From Metopolophium dirhodum (Eukaryota; Arthropoda; Insecta; Hemiptera; Aphididae): DNA of 64,000 bases. The notes beneath the pieces were generated by a model that was not told the DNA's origin, ran no database searches, and worked only from the letters and a program-made list of their open reading frames with translations. Numbering within the stretch: the stretch's first letter is position 1; each line of letters starts with the position of its first letter. The DNA lies in NCBI RefSeq assembly GCF_019925205.1, contig NC_083560.1, forward strand, positions 95,818,083 through 95,882,082, read 5' to 3'. Of this stretch, positions 11,511 to 23,605 are shown piece after piece. Made by a program: the position numbers and the translations under genes.

Positions 11511-11939
11511 AATAATTAATACCGTACTAACCAAAAAATCTAAAAAAAATATATTATAAACACAGTTATTTTTTACTGAAATGTTGAGTTCAAATTTGGA
11601 CGAAATTACGTATTAAAACCAAGAATAACGATTTTAGTTATTTTGTTGTAATTCAAAAATATTATTCACGGGTATATAACATTTGTAGAGTACTTATATT
11701 ATTATATTTTATAGACACAATGACATTTTCAAATGTAATGTTTTTGACTTCAAAATTAGTTTCAAATTACACATGGCACGTGCCGGACCCTAGCTAGAAG
11801 ACAATGGATCATTATGTGATTTATCTTTAAACTACACTTATACTAAGAAATTGCTAATATGACACGTGAAAACGATTAATGTACTATAATATCTTCGTTT
11901 TCTATAGAAAATATAGTACCTATTAGAGATCATCACGGG
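11511..11939. other. AT-rich spacer, nothing recognised
   Basis: Some blocks resemble the family A middle region. No gene is seen. Confidence 0.4.
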
Positions 11940-12755
11940 CTGTTTTTTTTCGGCCCGATCCGCCCCAAAGCTTAAACATATAAATCGTCGTCGTCCAGGC
12001 CCGGTCCGTTTGTAAATAAAAATATACATCAACTTTATTTCCTTTCAGTATTGACATAGTAGACAAAAACATTTCATAAAGACAATAAATTTATTACAAA
12101 GGAAAAGATATTTATTTTTATTAAAATTTAAATATATTTTTAAACCTGCCAATTAATTAATTAATAATAAAATATAATTAAAATACAGAAATCAACTTTT
12201 AGTAATATGTAATAATAATTGTTATTATACTTATTATAATAATTACATTTTCTTTTTGAAAAAATCATTTAAAAATAAAAGGGAGTCTACAGTATCACCT
12301 TTAAGTCGTGTTCTTCTTTCTTAAATAACTCTTCCTGATGTGCTGAAAGACGTGTTCACTGTTCAGCGTGTAATTGTGTATTAATTTATTGTTATGTCTT
12401 GCCAGTCGACGAAATAATAAAATTATTAAATGAAAAACATAATTGCACAACAGTAAAGATAAAACTGTGAAATATCAATTTTCCAAATACACTGATTACA
12501 CTGCCACCACTGTCCAATAACCATGTTGAAATAGTATTATTGGTTTTTACCAGTGATCTATTTATAAATATCATATAGTCTGGTAATACAATTATTTATA
12601 GATATAGAATTTAGATAACCTAGATCACATAGTAAAAGTTACGAATTAAATTAATTAGTTTTATTTTTGACCGACCCGGCCCAATGAATAATATTACGAT
12701 CCCGCCTATAACCAACCCGTAATATTTAAATTATGGCCCGGCCCGGACCAAGCCT
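11940..12755 (-). mobile_element. Decayed hAT element with GGCCCG subterminal repeats
   Basis: Both ends carry clusters of GGCCCG/CGGGCC: 'cggcccgatccgcccc' and 'caggcccggtcc' at the left, 'gaccgacccggccc' and 'ggcccggcccggaccaagcc' at the right. The interior contains the C-terminal tail of a hAT transposase on the minus strand. Exact termini and target duplication could not be fixed, so the boundaries are approximate. Confidence 0.6.
12243..12375 (-). pseudogene. hAT transposase C-terminal fragment
   Basis: On the minus strand the final frame reads RRTRLKGDTVDSLLFLNDFF and stops at 12243-12245. This is the typical end of the hAT dimerisation domain. One frame away and just upstream is SEHVF, matching the conserved SERxFS motif of that domain. 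The two parts are separated by a frameshift, and nothing recognisable lies further upstream, so this is a broken remnant of the element that contains it. The match is to the family pattern from memory. Confidence 0.65.
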
Positions 12756-14389
12756 GGTATTATGTTTGGGAATAGTATAGGCAACACATCGTACACATTC
12801 TTATCAATGTCTAGGTCAATAATAATTATTACTGATTAGTGGCTAGTTTTGAAATTTTTGGTTTACAGACATTTTGTAATGTCCACGAATTCAGATAATC
12901 TTAATTCGTGGTAATGTCTATACTTTATTGTCTAGCTCGCGTCTCTTAGTTAAATAGTTCAAACACGACACACGTAAGTAAGTAGTTGTCTGAGGTCTCT
13001 AAAATTTTTAATATTTGCTGAAAGTAATTTAATGATTAACTGTTACTGTTTTTAGTTCACACAAATACACAATGTATTATATCATGGTTTTCAAAACTGA
13101 AATATAATAATATGATGTAGGTACCTACGAGGAACTAAGAAGTCGAGCCATTTTTGAGAAGTTGATTTTCTATAAGACAATTCTACAGACCAAGTTACAT
13201 TATAACTATTGCAATTCAAGTTATAAAAACATTAATATTCAAGTGAATACTAAAACTTAAAGGTAAGTATATTATTGTGGGCACTTCATGGAATTTTATT
13301 TATTTCTTTAAAAGTGAGTTATCTGTACGACACTATGACTATATTATGTTATATAGTTATATTATAATATATCGAATTGTGTGTGTAGAATTATATTTGT
13401 GCCCAAAGGGCTCAGCCAGTTAAGTCATAATAAATAACTATGTTAAATAAATTATATTAAGTACTTAAAATACCCATAATTTGGTTTAAAAATAATATAT
13501 AAATAAATATACCTGTAAGGTTTTTTAGAAAATATTTTTACTCTTATGTTTAAAGCTAACCTTACAAAATTGGATCTGCTCTACACAAACTTGCTATGTT
13601 CCTGGTAAATAGTGTACTGACATATTTTTAACAAACTTTTAATTTGTAGGTAATATATTGCGGAACCAGTATCTAACTTTAATAGCACGGAGCATCTGAA
13701 CATATTTGCATTTCAAAGAACACATAACAAGTTTGGAAATTCAATGTTCTGACAATTGAATGTGATTCATTTTGAGACATTGCTGGTAACTTTATAATTA
13801 TTATGACACAAAATACTAAATAAAATTATATTGAAGTGTGCAATTATGTGAAAATTGTAAACATAATATTTAATTTTGGTACAAAAGTTGTACACCTAAT
13901 ACTTAATTTCTTATTTACAATATAATCATAGTCGTCCTAAGGGGGGGGGGGGCAAAGGGGACTAGTACTCAAGGGCATCCATCAATTTAAGGAGCGGCAT
14001 AAAAACAAATGATAAAAAGAAAAATTTGAGATAATAATTTTTAATTTTGTACTGTAATATCGAAGAAGAGTACCTATCAAATTGTTTATATTATTATACT
14101 ATAAACTATTAAAAATAAAATTATCTAAATAATGATTTACATATATACATACTTACATGCTTATAATAATGTATAAATATCAATATTACCAAAGAATAGA
14201 ATATTATTGATACATTATTAATGATGATATAACATAATTACAAATTATTACTTTGTAGGTACTATACCTATAGATTGTAAGTACCATAACAACCTACCAT
14301 AGATTTGATTTTATATTACAACAACATTTTCTTATGTTTATGAATATTAAATAGTTTTAAAAAATTCCAAAATATTTGAATATTTTAAT
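12756..14389. other. Intergenic, no gene recognised; short poly-G tract
   Basis: The segment contains a 12-base G run at 13941-13952 preceded by 'cgtcctaa', resembling the G-run ends of other elements here. A GC-richer patch at 12930-12990 has no open frame of note. No exon could be supported. Confidence 0.45.
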
Positions 14390-14718
14390 GTTTTGAAGTT
14401 TATTTTTTAATTATACCAAAACACAAAATCGACTTTTTTAAAAACTGGTTTAGTGTAAAAATCTCAGTTTTTCCTTAATTGTTGGTTTATTTTTATTGAT
14501 GTTTTTGAAAAATTCTAGGAATTTTTTTCTTTTGATCCTCTAAAGTACTAACTACCTAGATTCTCTTTAATACCAGAAATGATGCTGAAGTAGAAAAGTT
14601 GTTTTTTTTCTGCATTTTTACTCCACCAAAATGAGATGACACAATAATAAAATAAAATAATTAAAAACACATCATTGTAAAATCAATACAATCATTGCTC
14701 CACTCAGAATCTAAAATA
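14390..14718 (-). repeat. Family A repeat, partial, minus orientation
   Basis: The left terminus is present as its complement ('ccactcagaatctaaaa', about 14700-14716) with adjoining body blocks ('gagatgacac', 'gttttgaagtttattttt'). The right half is missing. Confidence 0.6.
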
Positions 14719-14913
14719 GGTACCTAAAATACCTACTTAATACTTATATTTCTTCTTTAACTGATACTGTAAGTACATCATACATAATTTATTGTACCTT
14801 GTTAATAAATTGCCTCCGAATTATATATCTGAACTTGAACTGATATTATTATTTAAGCTTAATACCTAGAACCCACCACCTGTTAAAAGTTTTATTTTAT
14901 TAAACATCCATTT

Positions 14914-15362
14914 TTTTTTTCTTGCATATGGCGTAGGTTTATTGGTGAAAAGCAAAATTAAATAAACATAAAATAAAACTAAATAAACATTAAACATTAA
15001 ATTAGCAAAGTAACGAGTACTAGAGTAGATAGATTTACAATAAGCTAATAAACTAATAAATAAAATTAACAATAACAAAGATAATAATAATAAGAAGAGC
15101 TCATAATATATTTAAAGGCGAACATTGGTCTTAGACAGCCAATCCATTGCTTCGTCATCGCCCTTATGAAGTCCCTCTATTCCTCCCTTGTATTTAGTTT
15201 GAGGACATTCCTCCACAATGTGTTTGATGGATTGTATTTGCCCGCAGTCGCATAAGGGAGAGTTTTTTAACTTCCACTTATGTAGAAGGTATTTACAATT
15301 ACCCTGCTCCGTTCGTATCCTGTTTAGGTTGGTCCACAAGGCTCTCGGGCCGTTTCTTCGTT
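14914..15362 (-). mobile_element. 5'-truncated non-LTR retrotransposon with target duplication
   Basis: On the minus strand the insert starts inside the coding region, runs through a short 3' UTR and ends in a poly-A tract (poly-T on the plus strand at 14911-14920). The sequence 'acatccattt' occurs at both junctions (14904-14913 and 15363-15372), giving a 10-bp target duplication. Severe 5' truncation, a poly-A tail and a short duplication are hallmarks of LINE integration. Confidence 0.8.
15112..15360 (-). pseudogene. LINE ORF2 C-terminal fragment (zinc-knuckle tail)
   Basis: The frame reads TEQGNCKYLLHKWKL, then CDCGQIQSIKHIVEECP, then a short tail ending in a stop. The CxCG...HIVEECP pattern is the C-terminal zinc-binding tail that follows the reverse transcriptase (and often RNase H) domain in Jockey-group LINE ORF2 proteins. 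Everything upstream is lost by 5' truncation. The frame carries on past the first in-frame Met towards the truncation point (ARALWTNLNR). It cannot be functional alone. Confidence 0.8.
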
Positions 15363-15464
15363 ACATCCATTTATAACATCCATTTATTAAAAATTACATT
15401 TCAAAGTTTCATCCAGTATCGTTAAAGTCTATAGATCAGAAATGACCTCAACTTAGTACATAAT

Positions 15465-15753
15465 ATCATTGATTATAAATACTAAAGATTGCTCACTCGC
15501 CAGTTTTTTGGTTTCAAAAAATATTTACTCCCGGTAGATGGTGGTAGAGGTGACGTGACTACTAGGGATTACAACGTTACCCAACATTACTAACCACAAG
15601 CCCGCACCCATTAACACGGCCGCCCGGTTTAGTCAGATCGGATAATGTTGTAATTGCTAGTAGTCACGTCGCCTCGCCATATACCGGGAGTAAATATTTC
15701 GTACCACCAAAATACCAGCCAGTGAGCAATCTATAGTATTTATAATCAATGAT
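15465..15753. repeat. Hairpin: inverted repeat with about 125-bp arms
   Basis: The left arm begins 'atcattgattataaatact' and the right arm ends with its complement. Pairing continues through 'attgctcact', 'aaatatttactcccggta' and 'gacgtgactacta', leaving a GC-rich loop of roughly 50-60 bp. The arms are similar but not identical. Inside is no coding frame. It could be a foldback MITE or a hairpin-RNA source. No clear target duplication was seen. Confidence 0.78.
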
Positions 15754-16659
15754 AATACATTATACAACATAATTACACACATATGTTGACTATGTTAGTT
15801 AACTAACTGTTTACCCTCCAAGGTGTTATCATAATAAATAAATAACACTTAATTTGCGATAGCTATGTTTCAGTTACTTGAAAATATATAACATATGTTC
15901 ACAATAATTACAATTAAATGTATTTTTTTGTTTCTTATAGTCAGCAAAAGAGGGTTTCCAAGTTCCAGATAAACTAGGATATCAACGTATAACATGAACT
16001 ACTCAATTATGTTTTCTTCGGCTCATACATATATTTCGTCATTACCAGTTTCAGATATATGAAATTACACAACTGAATAATGATTTTATAATTTTTGAAA
16101 TTAATTATGATTTCGAGGAATGGAACATTAAATTATTGTTAAGATTGTAAAAAACAAACTATTATTTATAAAAATACTATAAATTTAAATTAAGTTAAGT
16201 TGTACCTTTGAATAAGTTTATAATAAATGTATTTTCTATCTAATAATTGTATTAAATATAATTAAATAAGATTTTATATTTAACTATGATTAATACAACA
16301 AATAACTAAATTACTAATTGATACAATTTGAATATTTCAGTTCAAAATTTTTCAAAGAACTTTGCATGTCAATTTTTCTAAAACGAATAATATATTAATA
16401 TTAATAATAATAATAAATACAAATTTTATTCTCTGAATCTTTGCAGTGCTCAGAATCTAAGTATTAAAAAAGACATTTTTACATATTATATTAGTTTTTT
16501 ATAAAATGTGTATTTAAATTAAATACTGTTAAGTACCTAGCTGTATAATAAATATATGCAAATTATTTTACAATGAATTATATGGGAAGGTTGGTAATAT
16601 AGACTTATACATTGGTAATATAAATTGATAATGTTGATTTAAAATAGATAATAACAATA
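15754..16659. other. AT-rich spacer, nothing recognised
   Basis: No gene, paired terminus or known repeat could be supported. Confidence 0.5.
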
Positions 16660-16667
16660 ATTATTAG

Positions 16668-17390
16668 CAGGGCTAGGAACTTTATGCGCTAAAAAACAAT
16701 GAAATATGTGCATATGTATGCACTAAAAAAAACCAAAATATGCGGTATAATATGCATTTATTATTTTAAAAAAAATGTATTTAAAAGCATAATTATAGAG
16801 AAAAAAAATTATTTTTGAATCATAAATATTTTATTTATATTTTTCTTTTGATAATACTGAATCTGTAAACCTGGCCGGTCATTACGGTCATTAAAGGCCA
16901 ATTCTTATTTCCTAGTAAAAACACTATAAACCATACGGGCGAGCGTCGCCGACGGCAATACTGACAGCTATTGGTAAAAATAAATATTTTATTCTTGAAA
17001 ACATTTTAATTAAATAAGACGATTAAAATTTATAATATTTATAAACATTTACACAATATTTCAACTATTACTCGGTATAGTATAATTCAAAATATTGACT
17101 AGGAAACCGTGTGCGGCGGCTATTTATTTTTAAATTATTTAATTTACAATATTCAACTATCAAAAACTTGTTTGTTGTAGATTTCTTCTACATTTTTACC
17201 ATAAAATGCATTTATATACTCAAAATCTTTAAATATGCATAATCATATAAATTTAGTAAAATATGCAAAAATATGCAACATAAATTGTTGTATTTCAACT
17301 GTATGGTTCATGAAACGAATTTGTATCGAATCAGATTTGAAATATGCAGCTTCCTGAGAAAGATGCAAACGCATAAAGTTCCGAGCCCTG
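16668..17390. mobile_element. hAT-type MITE with perfect 8-bp target duplication
   Basis: The terminal repeats are 21 bp with one mismatch: 'cagggctaggaactttatgc' at the left and the complement of 'cagggctcggaactttatgc' at the right. The flanks are ATTATTAG on both sides (16660-16667 and 17391-17398). Subterminal regions repeat ATATGCACTAAAA-type motifs that also occur in the element at 25146-26789. It is non-coding. Confidence 0.9.
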
Positions 17391-17398
17391 ATTATTAG

Positions 17399-19125
17399 GT
17401 TTGCCAGTATAGGTAATAAAATGTTATAATTACAACAAATGTAGTACCTACCTAATATGGATTACTTACCTGTAATATATAATAATAGGTAATAATAGGT
17501 AATCTAAATAATAACATAATTATTATAATTATTTTTTTTTTTTTCCGTATAGTATTATTAAATATAATATTCTAGCGGTTTTTTCAAAGAATGTTATTTA
17601 TTGTGCTTGGCCCTCCACTGTCTCCACTCTATTATAGTATCATTATAATTTTCAACCAACTTTGTATAGGTAACTTAATTTATCTTTGAATTAGTATCTA
17701 GTCATTGTTTTTGTTATTACCACATCGAATAACTAGAAGGTATTTGGAGCAATAGCACTTTTATTCATATTATTTTCAATATCTGCATTCTTTAAAAATT
17801 ATATAAAATATTAATTATATATATGTACTTAAGTGAAAGGTATTTTTTATGATTTGAAATGTGACATAAGAAGATTTTACAAATGTTCATGGACATAAGA
17901 AAAACTTTACTTGACACTGACGTTTTTTCCAGTTTAAGTGGTTCTAAGCGATTAGATTTTTCATGCATTTAGACATATAAGCAGCTGGTGTAAAATAAAC
18001 AGATACTTCAAGTAATCAATTTTAAATTTTGAAAAATCACTTAAATTCGTTAGCCTCTTTTCTGTGTATTATAGAGTCAACTTTTTAATTTTTTTGTCTC
18101 ATTGGCCTGTTAAAGTACATATTAATGTTGAGACATTAAGTAAATTAATTTGGAATCGTAAATCGAAGTACATAAGCTTTTGAAAGTATCAAAAAACTAC
18201 CACCCACAAAATATATATTAAAAGTTAACAAATTCAATATTAAAATAAATTAGACTACTTGAAGTAGGTATATTTATATATTTTTTTAGACAAAACCTAT
18301 TGAAAGACCATAGCTATTGCAGTATACAATGAAAAAACGATTTTGGGCGAAAACGGGCTAATTTTTGGTAATCAAAGTTTCTGAGCAGAGGCATTTGCAT
18401 TGTTATTACTTATTATTAATACAGTAGCCGGTAAGTTGAAATAATATTATTTGCATATTAACATACCTACTTCAATATTTGTATATAATAATAAAAATTA
18501 TATACTTGAGAAGTATCAAGTATTCACGAATACTATTTTTAAATTACAGCAAAAATAATTAAAATCGTTATTCTTATAGTAACCTATTTAATATGAAATT
18601 TTGTCCAAATTTAAACATAAATCACTTAAAAATTACGGTTTATATATTTTTTTAGATTTTTTGGTTACAGAATTAACTACTTAACTAAGGAACCTAGTTT
18701 TAAATGTTAAATCCTTATTTCTTGAAAAAAAACTAAAAAAATTGAAAATTGGAAATGTCTGTAAACAGCTCAAAACGAGTCAAAATATTTTTAAATTTTG
18801 TAATTTATTGGAAATAAATAGATAAAATTTGGTATAATTTTCAAGTATCTATAGTTACTAGTTTTTGAATAACAACACAATAAGAATATTGTTGTATACT
18901 TGTATAAGACCAATGTCCAACATCGCACGCACCTCAAAATTTACTTTTCTGTAAAGTTTTTTTCCATGCTTAACTGTAGGAAAACTTAAGGGCAATCTTA
19001 TATTAAATTTTTCAAGGTAAGATATAAATGGGACAATTCTTATGGATTTATAATTCAAAATATTTTGCCAATTTTCGTGTATATAATTAATTTTGTCAAA
19101 ATGTTAATTTCAAACGCTCATAAAG
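17399..19125. other. AT-rich intergenic with family A body fragments
   Basis: From about 18640 to 18850 there are family A body blocks ('attttttggttacag', 'tcaaaacgagtcaaaatatt'). The rest shows no gene or element that I could support. Confidence 0.45.
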
Positions 19126-19485
19126 GGTTGCTACCAGTTTTACCAATATTACCAATTTTCCCATTGTAAATCTTAAATGTACTTTGGGAAAAATAAACAT
19201 TACATTTACTACCAAACACCATTTTATCCAGTAACGTTTTTACCAGTTTTACCATTGTACTCAATTGCCAAAAGAACGTTTTTCAATGACTCAATATTTT
19301 CTATGTTTTTTAATTCCCAAAAACCACTATTTCCAAAGTAATCTACCACTTTTTCCATATTTTAATTTTTCCAACAACAACTTTTTCCATTTTTCAGTTT
19401 TTACCAATATTGGAAAAAATTAACATTAGTTATAGTGGTTTTTAGAAAAAATGTGCATTGGAAAAAGTGGAATATTATCATATGG
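19126..19485. repeat. Repeat rich in TTACCAGTTTTACCA motifs, copy 2
   Basis: This is the partner of 3300-3720. It shares 'attttatccagtaacgtt', 'accagttttaccattgtact', 'ttgccaaaagaac' and 'gcattggaaaaagtggaata', but with the blocks rearranged. Confidence 0.55.
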
Positions 19486-20003
19486 AATTTTATGGTACTA
19501 ATTCTGTGGTACTATTTTCAATAAATTATTTTATTTTCCTCCAATTCAAAAATCCTAATGGAAATCAAAAGTTCTATACCATCAAATACGATAATTAGTG
19601 TATAACACAATGTAGATTATATTGTTATATTATAATACTATTGACGTGGTATTATACATCGTGGTGTTAAGATAGTGAAATCTAAATATTCATCTTCAAC
19701 TATTCTACTATTCAGTATTCTGTGATACAATAAACATCAAACTATGACGCAACGCTACTGGTCTACGAAAATTCAGCAGAAATTCATGTACAGGATCTAG
19801 GCAGCCTATAAGTAATATTCCTAAAGATAATTTAAGTAATTACAAAAGTTATAAATAGTTCTTTTGAGGTATTTGACAATTTAAATAATTTATTCAATAA
19901 GATCAAATCTTTTTTCCAAACTGCTTATAATATTGAAACATAAAGGTCTACAGTGGACCATATTATTCATCTGTATTAACAAAAGTCTTAATGCCAGTAA
20001 AAA

Positions 20004-21066
20004 TTTCCCAGTAGTTTTCAAAAGCGACGTGTCCAAATATTTTGACTTATTTTGAGCTGTGTACGGACATTGTCAATTTCCATTTTTTTTAGTTTTTTTT
20101 TCTATAAATATCAATAAAATTTTATCTGTTGAGTAAAAAAGCTTGAAAATTTAATAGAAGGCTCCTAGGTTATTGTTTCAAAGGCAGATGAAAAAAATTA
20201 AAAATCCTTAGTCACAGTTTTTATTTATAAGCATTGAATGTTCAAATGTTGACAAAGTACGGAAAAATCACGAAAATTCAGCAAATTATTTTGAGTTGAG
20301 AATTCATAAAAATTTTTCTTTTTAAATCTAAGATTTGAAAATGTATTACAAGATTATCCATAAGTTTGTCTACCATTATCAAAAAAAAAAATGTCTACAA
20401 GAAAGTCAAATTAAATTTTTATGAGCGTTTGAAATTCATATTTTTACATTTGATATTCACTCGATTTCTCATGTAACGATTTTGCTATTTTGTTGTTATT
20501 CAAAAACGAATAACTGTAGATACATGAAAATTGTACTGAATGTTTATATTTTCATTTTCTATACACCATACAATTTTGAAAATATTTTGACTCTTTTTGA
20601 GCTGTTTACGGACATTGTCAGTTTTCAATATTTTTAGTTTTTTTTTTCTATAAATATCAATAAAATTTTATTTGTTGGGTAAAAAAGCGTGACAATTTAA
20701 TGCAAGGCTAAAAATACATAGTCACAATTTATTTTTATAAGCATTTAAAGTTCAAATTTTGACAACATTTATCAAATTTAAAATTTAATAATTATTTTGT
20801 AGTTAAAAATTTATAAAATGTTCAACTTTTATAGCTAAGGATTGAAAATTTTAAACAAGGCTCCACGTATATAGGTTATATATAAATTACTTTATTCACA
20901 ATAATATCATCAAATATACTTGGTAATATCATAGGCTGACGGATCGTTTTCGCTCAGAATCGCTTTTCTTATACAATGATATATCATTGAATTCAAATTT
21001 AACACCATCCATTACAGTGACCCACTTGTAACCTCCTGTACAGCAGAGCGACATCCACTTACCCAC
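20004..21066 (+). repeat. Family A repeat, long form with internal direct repeat
   Basis: The copy starts inside the family ('aatttcccagtagttttcaa') and ends 'gacatccacttacccac'. The motif around 'tctataaatatcaataaaat' occurs twice (about 20100 and 20648), each followed by an 'aatttaat' junction. The copy at 5131-6000 has only one. A 165-base block present there (5347-5511) is missing here. Confidence 0.7.
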
Positions 21067-21412
21067 ATTTTTTTTTGTATATTATACTGAAACTCATTTA
21101 TCATAAAATAAGTTAATTCTTATTATTGTCAAAGTTAAAAGGATCAATAAAAAATGTAAATAATAATAATTATTATATTATTGTTATCCCATGAATTAAT
21201 TCCACTACAATATTGCTTAAAGATCTTGGACAGCATTACTTAACTATTTAACTATCAATATCACATATATGAATTTATAACTTATCCTCCCTATTTTTTA
21301 AATTTTTTTTAGCGTAACCTTTGTTTTATTTAAAACGGAACGCTGGGAACGCTACATTTACAAGTAAATTTGTAAATCGCCAGTGTTTTCTGATGCAAAA
21401 TATACCTAATAG

Positions 21413-22189
21413 CAGTGGCATATCTAGTTGGGTGGGGGGGGGGGGGGGGGAAGGAGCCATGCCCCCCCTCATTGGCCGTCTTTGATATTATTTTTTTTTT
21501 AAGATATATAATATTTATTCGTATACAATATGAACGCATACTAAAATATGTCTTATACCAGATATATCAATGAATATTCTGTGCTTATACCACTAGTCAC
21601 TATCACCGTTATTTACATCGCTATTAATAGGTATTTATTATTATGTACATATTATTATGTATTAACTTAATGACTGACTAAAAGTATAAATAAATTATTC
21701 GCATTATGGAGGCTCCAGCGTATCATGTTTTAAGGAGTAATAATTAGGCAATTCACATGACATGAACATTTGGGCTGTCTATAGCATTAGTAGGTGTTTC
21801 CGAGAATCGCTGTAATGCCTCGTCAGGCAACCGCCGCCAGATGTAATTCTCGGACGCGCACGCACGTACATGTCAATACTTTGCGAAAAATGAAATATAT
21901 TATTATTGTTTACTATGAAAACTACTAAAAGCGGTAGTAAATTAAACATACTTCCTGAAGTTAGATTGTAATTTCAAAAAAATGGTTGAATTTATAAGCT
22001 TCTAGATTATGCTCTTTAGGAATCACTTTTTTGATTTAAAATCAGATGTGCCCAAAATAAATACAATTATTTCATGGGATTTTTGAAAAAAAATGTTATT
22101 TTAAATCCTTTAAATTCGAAATTTTAAAATCGACTTCCTACATTTCAGACAGTGTGTGCCCCCCTAAAAAAATTCTGGATACACTACTG
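21413..22189 (+). mobile_element. Non-autonomous TIR element, second copy
   Basis: This copy is carried inside the duplicated segment and matches 6347-7123, with the same 17-base G run next to its left end. It moved as part of the larger duplication and not by its own transposition. Confidence 0.6.
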
Positions 22190-22302
22190 TGAAATAACCA
22201 CAATATTTATAAGTACCTAGATGAAGTAAACTTTCCAAAATTAAGATAGTTCATATCAACATCTATGTACCATATTTAATTGTTAGTTTAAGTTTGGTTT
22301 TG

Positions 22303-23243
22303 TTTTAAATTCTGAGCGGAGCGATAGTGTGTGTTTTTGTAATTTAGTAATTTTTTTTTTGTCTTTCTACACGATAAGTAGTTGAAAAAATACTTCGATT
22401 TTCTTATATTGTTTGATGGGAAAGTGAATCTAGTTGCTCCATTCGGGAAGTCAAAATTTAAAATTTCTAATAATTTAGCTTTGCCTCCCACAAGGAGGGC
22501 TATCAGAATGACAGAATCAAGGAAGTCTAAGACGGTAACAAACAATCCTAGGAACGATCATTTTTAGATATTAACAATTTCAGTAACACTTTTTATCTGG
22601 GAATATAATTTAAGGATATTTTTTAGAACCAACTATTTAATTTACACTTTTAATTTTAGTTCTAATTGTATCAATTTTGTAACATTAATTTTTTAGACTG
22701 CACATTATGCATATATCATTATTACCTACTGGTACATATGTACTATACATAGTATTATGTAATATGTATTGTCCACACATGCACATATATATTTATATTA
22801 TTAATGTATTTCAACTATTAATTACCAATTTATCATTGTGATAATTTTTTAGAGACAATAATTTTCTATAAATATATGTATGTTTTTTCGCTAATGAATT
22901 ATAATAATGGTTAATCTAAAACCACAGAGCACCGGCCCATCGTGCTACAATTAAAATCAAACAGGGGCCATAGTTAAAAATCTATAAAATGTTCAACTTT
23001 TATAGCTAAGGATTGAAAATTTTAAACAAGGCTCCACGTATATAGGTTATATATAAATTACTTTATTCACAATAATATCATCAAATAATATACTTGGTAA
23101 TATCATAGGCTGACGGATCGTTTTCGCTCAGAATCGCTTTTCTTATACAATGATATTATATCATTGAATTCAAATTTAACACCATCCATTACAGTGACCC
23201 ACTTGTAACCTACTGTACAGCAGAGTGACATCCACTTACCCAC
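22303..23243 (+). repeat. Family A repeat, second copy within the duplication
   Basis: Matches 7237-8177 base for base as far as I compared, with the same termini and expanded palindrome. Confidence 0.7.
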
Positions 23244-23605
23244 CTTTTTTAATATTTTAATTTTGTATGCGGCCCTCCATAAAAAACTAAAACAAATTAT
23301 GGCCCATGTAGGTAAAAATGTTGCCGACCCCTGATGTAGAGGGTGCAACCTAGTACGTACCCAGAGAGCTAAGGGGCTTTAGTCCCACTTTTTGAATAAT
23401 TTTTGATAGTCTCAAATTCGTCATTATTATAATATCAAATATCAATTTTAAAAAAATGTTGTCCCCTATTAAAATTTTCAGATTGCATATAACTGGTGTA
23501 GTGATGTCAGTAGGTAAACAATAAAATCATACGCCAAACATATAGAAAATAAATGGTTATTTACAAATCTTGTTACTTGGGAACAAAAGCAGCTTTGCTT
23601 TCTTG

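Larger units (their letters stand above)
20694..23587 (+). repeat. 2.9-kb duplicated segment, copy 2
   Basis: Essentially identical to 5628-8521 at an offset of 15066, including the 17-base G run (6368-6384 versus 21434-21450) and all open frames. Flanking sequence to the right differs completely after about 23606. It contains the TIR element copy at 21413-22189 and the family A copy at 22303-23243. Confidence 0.93.
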
